A DNA stretch of 64,000 bases from CAWACP01 sp963780655 (GTDB taxonomy: Bacteria; Acidobacteriota; Terriglobia; Bryobacterales; Bryobacteraceae): contig CAWACP010000004.1 in NCBI GenBank assembly GCA_963780655.1, positions 806,001 to 870,000 of the forward strand, given 5' to 3'. Position numbers and translations under genes: made by a program. Below, piece after piece: positions 32,450-40,991 of this stretch. Below the pieces are notes generated by a model, which did no database searches, was not told the origin of the DNA, and was given only the letters and a program-made list of their open reading frames with translations. Within the stretch, counting starts at the first letter, position 1. Each line of letters starts with the position of its first letter.

Positions 32450-33478
32450 TTACTCCGCGCTAACTCGGCCCGCGAAATTCCGATAAGTGAAAATGGAATA
32501 CAAGACTGCCAGGGCCATCCCTGGTATCCACCACCAAAGGCCGACTTGCAGCCCGTACAGCGGGGCCGCGGCGCTGTGCACCGTCAGGCCGTACTCGGCG
32601 TGGGTATTGGCGGGAAGAACATACGGGTACACGCCGAAGACTACGCTGGTAAGCATCCCCAGCAAGTACGCGCACGAGGAAAGAAAGGCCGGAAGATCGC
32701 GTCCCCGTCGAACGAAAACGAACATGCCGCCCAGTCCGGCAAGCGCGATCGCCGGTAACACATAACCCCACGGGTAAGTGTCGAATTCGGCGAAAAGATG
32801 CGGCTGTATATTGAAACTCACCAGCGTGATAACTATAGTCAGCCCGGCTAACACCCACCAGATGCCGGCCGCAGCCGCCCGCGACCGCTCGCTCAGGCGG
32901 CCGGCGGTCTTCAGCGCCGTCCAGAGCGCGCCATGGACGGACAACGCCGTTAGTGAAGCAAGCCCGATGAGCACGGTATACCAATCGACGATGCCCGCGT
33001 TCGAGCCTGGGGTGAAGTCAGTCCACAGGGGGATAAAGAAGTAACCCGACGAGTCGAGCGGCACGCCGCGTACTACGTTGCCCAGCGCCACGCCGAACAG
33101 CAGGCAGAGCAGCGAGCTCGCCCCGCCAAACACCACATCCCAGAACGAGCGCCACAAAGGGCTGTTCACGTGGTTGCGCACCTCCACGGAAACGGCGCGG
33201 AGAATCAGCAACCAGAGCACCATCATCAGCGCGAGATAGAACCCGCTGAAGCTTGCCGCGTACAACGCGGGGAACGCGAAGTACAATGTGCCGCCGCCCG
33301 CGAGAAGCCAGACTTCATTGCCATCCCAGACGGGGCCCACCGAGCCGATCACCTGCCCGCGTTCGCTCTCATTGCGCGCGACGAAGAGATGCACCACGCC
33401 GGAGCCCAGGTCAAAGCCGTCAAGAATGACGTAACCCGCGATCATGATCGCCACCAGGCAGAACCACAGGGTCTCCAT
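32450..33478 (-). CDS. cydB: Cytochrome bd ubiquinol oxidase subunit II
   Basis: 342 residues with about eight or nine membrane helices. CydB starts with WFCLVAIMIAGYVILDGFDLG, the conserved GFDLG motif, followed by GPVWDGNEVWLLAGGGTLYF, both diagnostic. With CydA it forms the high-affinity terminal oxidase in the cytoplasmic membrane that reduces oxygen with quinol. Its ATG follows the cydA stop with no gap (TAAATG), so translation is coupled. No cydX or cydCD is visible nearby. Confidence 0.95.
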   Translation of the reverse strand: METLWFCLVAIMIAGYVILDGFDLGSGVVHLFVARNESERGQVIGSVGPVWDGNEVWLLAGGGTLYFAFPALYAASFSGFYLALMMVLWLLILRAVSVEVRNHVNSPLWRSFWDVVFGGASSLLCLLFGVALGNVVRGVPLDSSGYFFIPLWTDFTPGSNAGIVDWYTVLIGLASLTALSVHGALWTALKTAGRLSERSRAAAAGIWWVLAGLTIVITLVSFNIQPHLFAEFDTYPWGYVLPAIALAGLGGMFVFVRRGRDLPAFLSSCAYLLGMLTSVVFGVYPYVLPANTHAEYGLTVHSAAAPLYGLQVGLWWWIPGMALAVLYSIFTYRNFAGRVSAE

Positions 33479-34864
33479 TTATCGGCCGCCTCTCGTTACC
33501 GGAGTTACGGCCGATGCGGCGGGGTGACTGGAACCGTCGCCGGAGATCTCGCCCGGTCCGTGGTCGATCTCGCGCCAGATCAGCCAGAGAAAGATGATCC
33601 CGAGCAGCAGATAGAGACCCATGAAGCCCAGCAGCGTGAATAAGCCATTACCAGCCGAAACACGCGGCGACAGGCCGGCGCTGGTGCGCATCAGGCCGTA
33701 GATGAGCCAGGGCTGGCGGCCCAGCTCCGCGGTCATCCAGCCGGCAGTGTTCGCGATGTAAGGGAACGGCGTCGCCAGCAGGAGCACCCACAACATGGCC
33801 GGCGAACCGTACAGCTTTCGCCGCCACAGCATGAAGACGGCGATCAGCATCACCAGTATAAAGATGGTGCCCAGGCCGACCATGATGTGGTAGGAGTAAT
33901 AAAGCAGCGGCACGTTATCGGGCCACTGATCGCGCGGAAAGTCGCGCAGGCCCTTCACCTCCGCGGTCCAGTGCCGCCAGGTGAGAAAACTCAGAGCGCC
34001 GGGAATCAGGAGCGGGTTGTCCAGAGTAAGTCGATCCATATCCGGCTGGCCAACCAGCGCGATGGGCGCGCCCGGCATGGTCTCGAAGTGGCCTTCCATG
34101 GCGGCGAGCGTGATCGGCTGATTCCGCGCCACCATCATGCCCTGATGATCGCCGGTTGGGAACAGCATGACTATGGTGGCGATAACTCCCGCAATTACGC
34201 CGGTGCGCACGAATACGCGTCCATACTGTTCGTTGCTCCGGCTCAGCAGATAGTAAGCGCCCACGCCGGCCATCACAAATGCCGAAGTTACAACCGCCCC
34301 GGTCATGTTATGCGCATATTGCCACCACGTCCACGGATTGAACATGAGTCCTGCGAAGCTGGTGAGAATGATCTCGCTGCTGGGACCCAGACGATAGCCA
34401 ACCGGATGCTGCATCCACCCGTCCGTGGCGATAATAAAGAATCCCGACAGCCACGCTCCGGCGCACGTGGCGGCCACCGCGAGCCAGTGCATCTTCTGGC
34501 CGAGGCGTTTCTCGCCGAACAGCACGAGGCCCAGAAAGGTCGATTCCAGGAAGAACGAGAACACGCCCTCCATCGCCAACGGCTGGCCGATCACGCCTCC
34601 GGCTGCTCTCGCAAAGGCGGCCCAGTTCGTGCCGAACTGAAACTCCATGGGAATGCCCGTAGCTACGCCCATGGCGAAGTTGATGCCGAAGATCTTCGCC
34701 CAGAAGCGCACGCTCTCGTTGTAAACGGGGTTGCCGGTCCGCACCGCCAGCGTTTTGAGAACCAGCAGCAGGAGGGCCAGGCCCATGGTCAATTGCGGAA
34801 ACAAATAGTGATAAGTGACGGTGAATGCGAAGTGCAATCGGTGGATGGCAAGCGCCGAATCCAT
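33479..34864 (-). CDS. cydA: Cytochrome bd ubiquinol oxidase subunit I
   Basis: 461 residues. His19 (TVTYHYLFPQLTMG) is the heme b595 ligand position; the second heme ligand region is WQYAHNMTGAVVTSAFVMAG; the quinol site is the GWMTAELGRQPW motif. The Q-loop before that motif is short, as in CioA-type enzymes, rather than the long Q-loop of E. coli CydA. First gene of the cydAB operon; the spacer upstream (60 bp) lies after the hicA remnant. It allows respiration at low oxygen or under nitrosative stress. Confidence 0.95.
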   Translation of the reverse strand: MDSALAIHRLHFAFTVTYHYLFPQLTMGLALLLLVLKTLAVRTGNPVYNESVRFWAKIFGINFAMGVATGIPMEFQFGTNWAAFARAAGGVIGQPLAMEGVFSFFLESTFLGLVLFGEKRLGQKMHWLAVAATCAGAWLSGFFIIATDGWMQHPVGYRLGPSSEIILTSFAGLMFNPWTWWQYAHNMTGAVVTSAFVMAGVGAYYLLSRSNEQYGRVFVRTGVIAGVIATIVMLFPTGDHQGMMVARNQPITLAAMEGHFETMPGAPIALVGQPDMDRLTLDNPLLIPGALSFLTWRHWTAEVKGLRDFPRDQWPDNVPLLYYSYHIMVGLGTIFILVMLIAVFMLWRRKLYGSPAMLWVLLLATPFPYIANTAGWMTAELGRQPWLIYGLMRTSAGLSPRVSAGNGLFTLLGFMGLYLLLGIIFLWLIWREIDHGPGEISGDGSSHPAASAVTPVTRGGR

Positions 34865-34924
34865 ACAACACTCCTCTCACGGTTCGGAAGGAGACACCAT
34901 TATGTCAGATGGGCGGGTACTGGG

Positions 34925-35161
34925 TCAGAGGAACTCGGCGAGCGCCTCAACGCTCATCGACCTCATTTGCGAAACTTCGGAAAGAATGCCGTGAAGGGTT
35001 CCGATCTTAAGAGGGTCGTGAAGCGGGATCGTAATCGAGTGAACCGGAGGCCCTGCATGCCGCATCCTGGTATGGCTGCCCTTTTAACGAATCACGCTGT
35101 AGCCCACCTGCTCCAATGCGCGCACCAGGCGCTCGCCCGACACTCCGCGTGGAAGCTTCAT
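34925..35161 (-). pseudogene. hicA: HicA toxin gene interrupted by a premature stop
   Basis: Reading the minus strand from ATG 35161 gives MKLPRGVSGERLVRALEQVG, then YSVIR, a TAA stop (35086-35084), then KGSHTRMRHAGPPVHSITI and IGTLHGILSEVSQM up to a final TGA at 34925. This is the full 78-codon pattern of HicA, an mRNA-cleaving toxin, with the catalytic His in GSHTRM lying after the stop. At the stop, HicA proteins usually have Gln or Arg; CAA to TAA is one base. The gene overlaps hicB by 4 bp (ATGA). The toxin is thus probably inactive, unless the stop is read through or a sequence error. Confidence 0.8.
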
Positions 35162-35379
35162 GCGGCTTCGACCGGAATGAGCTCGTCCTTTACGTAGTGG
35201 AGCTGCACGAGACGCGGTTGTGAGGCGCCATTCTCGAAATGGAGCGCCGTCGCCTCAAGGATATTGGCACGAAGTTCTTCCCAGGTCTCTCCCTGGGTAA
35301 AGATGGCGTGGCCCCGCGCGCGGGCGCAGTAACCACCCTCCTCAGCATCGCGAACTTCGAAGACCAACTCCATGATCAT
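35158..35379 (-). CDS. hicB: HicB-family antitoxin
   Basis: 73 residues from ATG 35379 (AGGCAGGT upstream); ATG 35373 is also possible. The partial RNase-H-like HicB fold is clear: LVFEVRDAEEGGYCARARGH, then TQGETWEELRANILEATALH. It is short and lacks the C-terminal DNA-binding helix found in longer HicB proteins. The order antitoxin then toxin, with a 4-bp overlap, is one of the known hic layouts. Its partner toxin gene carries a nonsense codon. Confidence 0.85.
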   Translation of the reverse strand: MIMELVFEVRDAEEGGYCARARGHAIFTQGETWEELRANILEATALHFENGASQPRLVQLHYVKDELIPVEAA

Positions 35380-35751
35380 AGAATACCTGCCTGAAGGCCG
35401 ACGAAGCATCGTACTTCCCGGGCGACGCCTCGGGCCGGGAACCGGGCTGGTCGTAGCCGTGGCGTCCGGCTCCTGGGGATCAACTCGTCAGATCGCACGT
35501 TAGACGGCCAGGTGAATTCCGGCGAACCGACAAAACAACGGACCGGGGCCGATGAGCAACAAAGAACCTGCACGCCGAGAGACACCGGAAGATACTTTGC
35601 CCTGCACAGTCAGTGTGTGCACGGGAAATCCGGGTTCGACTGTAGTGACTCTCCCTGACTGCAACTGTGGTAGTGTTGGTTCGCGGCGATTACGAATGAT
35701 CAACCGCACAGTGACCCAGACTTCAAGTCACAATCGCCAAAAGGAGCAGAC
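35380..35751. other. Intergenic region with no supported gene
   Basis: 372 bp between hicB and the Lys-rich small gene. Open frames here (on both strands) lack ribosome-binding sites and do not resemble proteins. AAAAGGAGCAGAC directly before 35752 is the ribosome-binding site of the next gene. Confidence 0.5.
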
Positions 35752-35880
35752 ATGGGAGACAAAGGTGGCAAGAAAGACAAGGACAAGAACAAGCAGCAGC
35801 AGTTAACGAAACAGAAACAAGAGGAGCAGAAGAAGCACGACAAAGCCCCGGCCAGGAAGCCCGGAGCAGGAACCGCGTAA
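35752..35880 (+). CDS. Lys/Gln-rich small protein, 42 residues
   Basis: ATG 35752 follows AAGGAG by 6 bp. The product begins MGDKGGKKDKDKNKQQQLTK and ends KPGAGTA; nearly every residue is Lys, Gln, Asp, Glu or Gly. Small proteins with this composition and the same GDKGGKKDK opening occur, to my recollection, as conserved hypotheticals in many soil bacteria. Likely disordered and possibly nucleic-acid binding (inference). It converges on rhaB (20 bp). Confidence 0.7.
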   Translation: MGDKGGKKDKDKNKQQQLTKQKQEEQKKHDKAPARKPGAGTA

Positions 35881-35900
35881 CGCCGATCCGCGGCGAGGCG

Positions 35901-37319
35901 TCATTGCGGCTGAAACTCGGACACGGGCAGGGAGCGGCGGACCAGCGCGCGCACCTCGCCCAGCGACGAGATCTGCCCGCTCCCCAGAGCCTGCACCAGA
36001 GCGTTGCCGATAGCCGTGGCTTCCACCGGGCCCGCCACTACTCGACGCCCGGTCACGTCAGCCGTGAGCTGATTCAACAGCCGGTTGCGCGAGCCGCCGC
36101 CCACGATGTGGATGACGCCGATGGGCTTTCCCGTGAGATCTTCCAGCGTGCGCAACACCTGCGCGTATCGAACGGCCAGACTGTACAGGATCGTCCGGCA
36201 CATGGACCCGTGATCGCGCGGCGGCTGCTGCCCGATTTCGCGGCAGTATTCGAGAATGCGTTCGGGATGGCTGCCGGGCGAGATGAACCGGTCCAGATCG
36301 AGAACGGTATCGCTCGGCTCCGCAGCGGCGGCCATCGCGGTCAGTTCCTCATACGTGTACTCCCTGCCTTCGCGCGCCCAGGTCCTGCGGCATTCCTGCA
36401 GCACCCACAGGCCGGGAATGTTTTTCAGGAAGCGAATGGTCCGCCCGACGCCCATTTCGTTCGTGAAATTAGCGGCGAGCGCCCGTTCGTCGATGAGCGG
36501 ACGCTCGAGTTCCACGCCCATCAGAGACCACGTACCGGAGCTGATGTAGCACCACCCCGAATCGCTCTCGGCGGGGACCGCGGCCACGGCAGCGGCGGTA
36601 TCATGGCTGGCCGCAGCGAGGACAGGCATTCCCGCATCCACGCCACATTCGCCCGCGATCTCTTTGCGGAGCCCACCCAGACGGCAGCCCGGTTCAATCA
36701 GCTCTGGCAGTAAGTGCGTCGGCAGCCCGAGCTGTTCGAGTAACTCAATTGCGAAGCGCTGCTTTGAAGGATTGTAGAACTGCGACGTGCTGGCAATGGT
36801 GACCTCGGCCCGCTTTACGCCGGTTAGTAAGTAGTTCAGCAGGTCGGGCATGAAGAGCAGCGTCGCGGCATTTTCGAGGAGCCAGGGCGCGCTCAGTTTC
36901 ACCGCGTAAAGCTGATACAGCGAGTTCAGCTCCATGAACTGAATGCCGGTGTGGCGAAATATCTCCTCGCGCGGCACAACCTGAAAAACGCGGTCGGGCA
37001 CGCCGGCTGTCCGCGGGTCGCGATAACAGCGGGGATTTTCGATCAGCGCGCCATCGGGGCCGAGGAGTCCAAAATCCACGCCCCACGTATCAATACCGAT
37101 TCCATCCAGCCGCGCTGAACCGCGGCCGGCTTCCCGTAATCCGTGCACGATGTTCTGGAAAAGTCCGAGCGTGTTCCAGTAAAGGCCTGTCGGCAGGCAG
37201 ACAGGCATGTTGGGAAACCGGTGAAGCTCCTGGAGCGCAAGGCTGCCCCTGGATATATCGGCGAGAAACGCGCGTCCGCTTTCAGCGCCGATATCGAAGG
37301 CAACGCAACGGAAGGACAT
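35901..37319 (-). CDS. rhaB: Rhamnulokinase
   Basis: 472 residues of the FGGY kinase family. The start FRCVAFDIGAESGRAFLADI is the phosphate-binding loop; GIGIDTWGVDFGLLGPDG is the sugar-binding region; the second ATP-binding site reads ASHDTAAAVAAVPA and HIVGGGSRNRLLNQLTADV. It phosphorylates L-rhamnulose to rhamnulose-1-phosphate. The ATG (37319-37317) overlaps the rhaI stop by one base, so translation is coupled. The true start is 37319 although the frame is open further upstream. No aldolase (rhaD) gene is seen in the window. Confidence 0.92.
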   Translation of the reverse strand: MSFRCVAFDIGAESGRAFLADISRGSLALQELHRFPNMPVCLPTGLYWNTLGLFQNIVHGLREAGRGSARLDGIGIDTWGVDFGLLGPDGALIENPRCYRDPRTAGVPDRVFQVVPREEIFRHTGIQFMELNSLYQLYAVKLSAPWLLENAATLLFMPDLLNYLLTGVKRAEVTIASTSQFYNPSKQRFAIELLEQLGLPTHLLPELIEPGCRLGGLRKEIAGECGVDAGMPVLAAASHDTAAAVAAVPAESDSGWCYISSGTWSLMGVELERPLIDERALAANFTNEMGVGRTIRFLKNIPGLWVLQECRRTWAREGREYTYEELTAMAAAAEPSDTVLDLDRFISPGSHPERILEYCREIGQQPPRDHGSMCRTILYSLAVRYAQVLRTLEDLTGKPIGVIHIVGGGSRNRLLNQLTADVTGRRVVAGPVEATAIGNALVQALGSGQISSLGEVRALVRRSLPVSEFQPQ

Positions 37320-38509
37320 CAGGCGTAGCTGGCCGCCGATGCCGCGTTCTTCTCGCGCCGCTCGGCCGTCACCCGCTCCAGATAACCGCTCTCGCGGAAG
37401 GCCTTTATCGGGTCGGCCGGCAGTCCGTTCGATTCGGCCCACTCGCGAATGGCCGGCCGGACGTCGGTGGAGAACGCGTCCTTGAGGCAATTCTCCGCGT
37501 CCACCAGCTCGCAGCGCGTCTGATGGCGCGCCAGCTTCTCGTGATCCACGATGGCCGCCTTCGCATAAAGCTCGATCGCAGTGGTCACAGTCTGGATCAT
37601 CGCCTCGATCTTGCCCTTCAGATTGTGACTCTGGTCGATCATGTACGCGATGTCTGCGCGTCGGCCGGTCTCCCACTCGAAATACGCGATCTCGTGGAAG
37701 ATACGGAACACCTGATACGGATCGATGGAGCCCATGGTCAGGTCATCATCGGCGTAACGGCGGTCGTTGAAGTGGAAGCCGCCGAGCATGTCCGAAGAAA
37801 GCAGCCACGCGACGATCTGCTCGATGTTCTGACCCTGATAATGATGGCCGGTGTCCACCAGAACGCGCGCCTGCGGGCCGGCCGCCTTCGCGAGGAGCAG
37901 CGCCATGCCCCAGTCCGCTATATCGGTGAAGTAGAAAGCGGGCTCGAACGGCTTATATTCCACCAGCATGCGCTGGTTGGCCGTCATGCGCGAGTGCGCC
38001 TCGCGAAGGCCTTCCTCAAACCATGCGCGGCGCCGGCGGACGTTCTGCGTGCCTGGATAATTCGCGCCGTCAGCGAACCACAGTGACAGGTCGCGGCTGC
38101 CCAGCCGACCGGCGATCTCGATGCTGTCCAGAATGTGCCCGAGCGCCTTCGCCCGAATGGCCGGGTCCGGGTTGCCGAGCGAGCCGTACTTGTATTCCTG
38201 ATCCTGAAACACGTTCGGATTGATCGAGCCCGCCTGCACCCCGTGCTCGGCCGCCAGGCGCCGGACATCGGCAACGTCCTTCACTCCGCCCGGCAGGTCC
38301 CACAGAACATGCAGCGCAATGGTTGGACAAACGCCGGTGAGGCGATGCACAACGGAGGCGTCACTGAACTTCTCGGCGGTGCTTGTCGCGGCCGCGGGCT
38401 GTACGAATTTACCGAACCGCGTTCCCGTATTCGCGAATGCCCACGAGGGCAGCTCGATATGAAACCCGCGCAGCGCATTGTGAACGAGCGCGGTTTGCTG
38501 GTCGGTCAT
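37319..38509 (-). CDS. rhaI: L-rhamnose isomerase (RhaI type)
   Basis: 396 residues of the xylose-isomerase-like TIM barrel family, close in pattern to the Pseudomonas stutzeri-type L-rhamnose isomerase rather than E. coli RhaA. Metal and substrate residues are in QAGSINPNVFQDQEYKYGSL, LVEYKPFEPAFYFTD, VLVDTGHHYQGQNIEQI and GGFHFNDRRYADDDL. It interconverts L-rhamnose and L-rhamnulose in the cytoplasm. It lies 12 bp after the GH2 gene and overlaps rhaB by one base, making a three-gene catabolic operon. Confidence 0.9.
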   Translation of the reverse strand: MTDQQTALVHNALRGFHIELPSWAFANTGTRFGKFVQPAAATSTAEKFSDASVVHRLTGVCPTIALHVLWDLPGGVKDVADVRRLAAEHGVQAGSINPNVFQDQEYKYGSLGNPDPAIRAKALGHILDSIEIAGRLGSRDLSLWFADGANYPGTQNVRRRRAWFEEGLREAHSRMTANQRMLVEYKPFEPAFYFTDIADWGMALLLAKAAGPQARVLVDTGHHYQGQNIEQIVAWLLSSDMLGGFHFNDRRYADDDLTMGSIDPYQVFRIFHEIAYFEWETGRRADIAYMIDQSHNLKGKIEAMIQTVTTAIELYAKAAIVDHEKLARHQTRCELVDAENCLKDAFSTDVRPAIREWAESNGLPADPIKAFRESGYLERVTAERREKNAASAASYA

Positions 38510-38521
38510 GATGGCATCCTG

Positions 38522-40795
38522 TCAGATCAACTCGCGTTCTGCCGGATGGACCGCGATCTCCACGTGTTGCGGCTTCAACCCAGCCACCCGGCCCTCCAGC
38601 CGAATCGTGCCCGCGCCCTCACGGGCCTTCACCCAGATTGCGCCCGCGCCGCCGCTCAGCGCGAACGGGTTGTCACCGATGATCTCTCCCGGACCCGAGA
38701 CGGTCAACTGAACCGCGCCCGACGACATGAACCGGCTGTTCCCGTGTTCATCCACCAGCCGCATCACCACGCGGGTCGCGTCGCGCCCATCGCCCTGCAG
38801 CTCGCGGTCGTCCGGCTCCAGACTCAGGGCGGCATCCACGCCGCTGCCCGACATGGTCACGGTCTTCACCAGCTTGCCGCCGATGTAGCCCTCGATTTTC
38901 AGATCGCCCCATTCGGGCTCGTCGGTGATGGTGACGACGAACGGCGGATATTTCAGGTGACTGTACGTGGCGCGGTCGGGATCGGCCTCCGACTGCAGCC
39001 GTCCGCCGACATATATTTTCAGATGCTCGCAGTTGGAGCAGATGGGCGCCTTCGCCACGCCGCCCGCCGTGGAACGGTCGCCCTGCGACCAGAAGAAGCC
39101 CGGCTCGAGCACGATCTCCTCGTCGGGATCGCACTGCGATTTATAGAAGCCCGCCGCAACCTTGGGAATGCGGAATATGTCGCTCACGCCGTGGTAGCAG
39201 ATGCGATCGCCGGAGCCGAAGTTAGCGTGGGTGTTGTAGTCGAACGCGCACCACGCTATGCCGCCGGCGTAGCCGTCCTGGGAGGCAAGCTGATCGTGCA
39301 CCCGCGCATGCCGCAGCGTGTGTTCCGCCACGCGCTCCACCTGGTCGAAACGCTTGGTGGAGAACATGTGCCCGTTGAATTCGGTGTTCAGGTACAGCGG
39401 GTGATTCGGCGGGCGCAGCGGGAACCCGAAGTCGTTCATGGTGAAGACGTCTTCCAGCAGCTCGGAATTATAGAGGTAGCGGATGCCGCCTGTCTGCCGC
39501 GTGTTATCCATCTCGTGCGCCGTCTGGTTGGTGCGCGTGTAGAAATCGTGGTTGTCCTGCGATTCGTTGATGCGCACGCCCCACAGGACGATGGACGGAT
39601 GGTTCCAGTCGCGGCGAATCATCTCACCCACATTGCGCACCGCGAGGTCCTGCCAGCTCTGGTCGCCGATGTGCTGCCAGCCGGGGATTTCTTCAAGCAC
39701 CAGCAAACCAACCTCGTCGCAGCGATCGAGAAATGCCGGCGACTGCGGATAATGCGACGTTCTGACGATGTTGCACTTCAGCTCACGCCGCAGGACGTCG
39801 GCGTCGCGGCGATTCACGCGCGCGGGCATCGCCCCACCGACGAAAGGAAACGTCTGGTGACGGTCGAGGCCGCGCAGCTTGATGTGCTTGCCGTTCAGCA
39901 TGAACCCGGCGGGCGTGAACTTCGCATCGCGGAAGCCGGTGCGCGTCTCGTATCGGTCATGCGACCCGTCGGCGTTGGTCAGCGTGACGTGCACGTCGTA
40001 GAGCTTCGGATGCTCGAGGTCCCAGAGCCGTACCTTCTCGCCCAGAGCGATAGCCCCCGCCGGAACCTCGCCTGACTGCACCACCGCTTTGCCGTCGCGC
40101 AGTTCGTATTCGAGTTTCGCGCTGTCGGCGCCCGGTCCTTCCACCCGGCAGCGGATTGTCAGCTCGCCATTGCCGCTGCCCGAAGCGAACACGTTCGCGA
40201 TGTACGTCTTCGGGACCACGCGCAGCCGCACGTCGCGATAAATGCCGCCGAACGTGAGGTAGTCGATTCGGCCCCCGAACGGCGGGATGTCGGCGCGCTC
40301 GGTGGAATCCAGCTTTACCGTGAGAAGATTCACGTCACCCAATTTCAGGTGATCGGTCAGCTCAAACGAAAAGGGCGTGTAGCCGCCCTTGTACTCCGGG
40401 AATGCGTGGCCGTTGATGGCCACCGTTGATGCGGTCATGGCGCCGTCGAAATCGACGAAGACCCGCATGGCCTTCCATGCCGCTGGAGCGCGAAAACGCC
40501 TCCGGTAAACCGACACGAACTCATAGGCGCGATCGTCGAAGCTGTGCCACGGCAGGCGCACGTTCGAATGCGGCAGTGTGACGCGCTCCGCTTTCGAATC
40601 GTCGAACCCTGCGTCGAGCGCTTTGTCGTCCGCACGCGGCAGGAACATCCAGTTGCGGTTGAGGTCGTACGTGCGCCGTGCCGGCATGCCAGTTGGCTGC
40701 TGGGTGGTCGCGCCGGTGGCCTGGCTTATCGCAGCGGCGGCTCCGACGAGGAACGCGCGCCGATCAAACTCGGTTTTGCTCATCGCAGGCAACAT
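38522..40795 (-). CDS. Exported glycoside hydrolase family 2 enzyme
   Basis: 757 residues. The N-terminus has a Tat-like signal (EFDRRAFLVGAAAAISQA). A sugar-binding jelly roll (about 40-200), an immunoglobulin-like domain (about 205-300) and a TIM barrel follow. The barrel shows the acid/base Glu in VLWGVRINESQDN and the nucleophile Glu in YLNTEFNGHMF. The C-terminal 200 residues are two further beta domains. GH2 covers beta-galactosidases, beta-glucuronidases, beta-mannosidases and others; the specificity is not clear. Being first in an operon with rhaI and rhaB, it probably acts on a rhamnose-containing glycan. ATG 40783 is an alternative start. Confidence 0.88.
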   Translation of the reverse strand: MLPAMSKTEFDRRAFLVGAAAAISQATGATTQQPTGMPARRTYDLNRNWMFLPRADDKALDAGFDDSKAERVTLPHSNVRLPWHSFDDRAYEFVSVYRRRFRAPAAWKAMRVFVDFDGAMTASTVAINGHAFPEYKGGYTPFSFELTDHLKLGDVNLLTVKLDSTERADIPPFGGRIDYLTFGGIYRDVRLRVVPKTYIANVFASGSGNGELTIRCRVEGPGADSAKLEYELRDGKAVVQSGEVPAGAIALGEKVRLWDLEHPKLYDVHVTLTNADGSHDRYETRTGFRDAKFTPAGFMLNGKHIKLRGLDRHQTFPFVGGAMPARVNRRDADVLRRELKCNIVRTSHYPQSPAFLDRCDEVGLLVLEEIPGWQHIGDQSWQDLAVRNVGEMIRRDWNHPSIVLWGVRINESQDNHDFYTRTNQTAHEMDNTRQTGGIRYLYNSELLEDVFTMNDFGFPLRPPNHPLYLNTEFNGHMFSTKRFDQVERVAEHTLRHARVHDQLASQDGYAGGIAWCAFDYNTHANFGSGDRICYHGVSDIFRIPKVAAGFYKSQCDPDEEIVLEPGFFWSQGDRSTAGGVAKAPICSNCEHLKIYVGGRLQSEADPDRATYSHLKYPPFVVTITDEPEWGDLKIEGYIGGKLVKTVTMSGSGVDAALSLEPDDRELQGDGRDATRVVMRLVDEHGNSRFMSSGAVQLTVSGPGEIIGDNPFALSGGAGAIWVKAREGAGTIRLEGRVAGLKPQHVEIAVHPAERELI

Positions 40796-40803
40796 ATCAC
40801 ACC

Positions 40804-40867
40804 ATGCAGGCTGAAAGCCTGCTCTACTGTTCGTGCCCGCTTTGTAGAGTAGGCTTTAGCCTGCATT
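40804..40867. repeat. Full palindromic repeat, GCAGGC/GCCTGC family
   Basis: ATGCAGGCTGAAAGCCTGCT (from 40804) plus CTACT is mirrored by GTAGAGTAGGCTTTAGCCTG (from 40844). It serves as the reference copy for the site split by the IS110 element. Confidence 0.75.
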
Positions 40868-40991
40868 GGCCAAACCGGGGTGTCCGATTTCGGAGCGCCT
40901 GTCGCAGAAACAGTCATCATCCTCTTGCAGAATGGCAGGAACTGATACGGTTGCAGTGGAATGAAAATTGCGGTAGCAAGGACACAGAGCC

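Noticed and set aside
33887..35197. Long plus-strand frame covering cydA and hicBA
   Set aside because: It is antisense to strongly recognised genes on the minus strand.
35500..35806. Short frames between hicB and rhaB
   Set aside because: No ribosome-binding site and no coding character; one overlaps the Lys-rich gene in a wrong frame.
38135..40075. Long open frame (646 codons) on the plus strand opposite the GH2 gene
   Set aside because: It is antisense to a clear GH2 gene and part of rhaI, has no ribosome-binding site and reads as low-complexity Arg/Ala/His sequence. It is the shadow of high third-position G+C.
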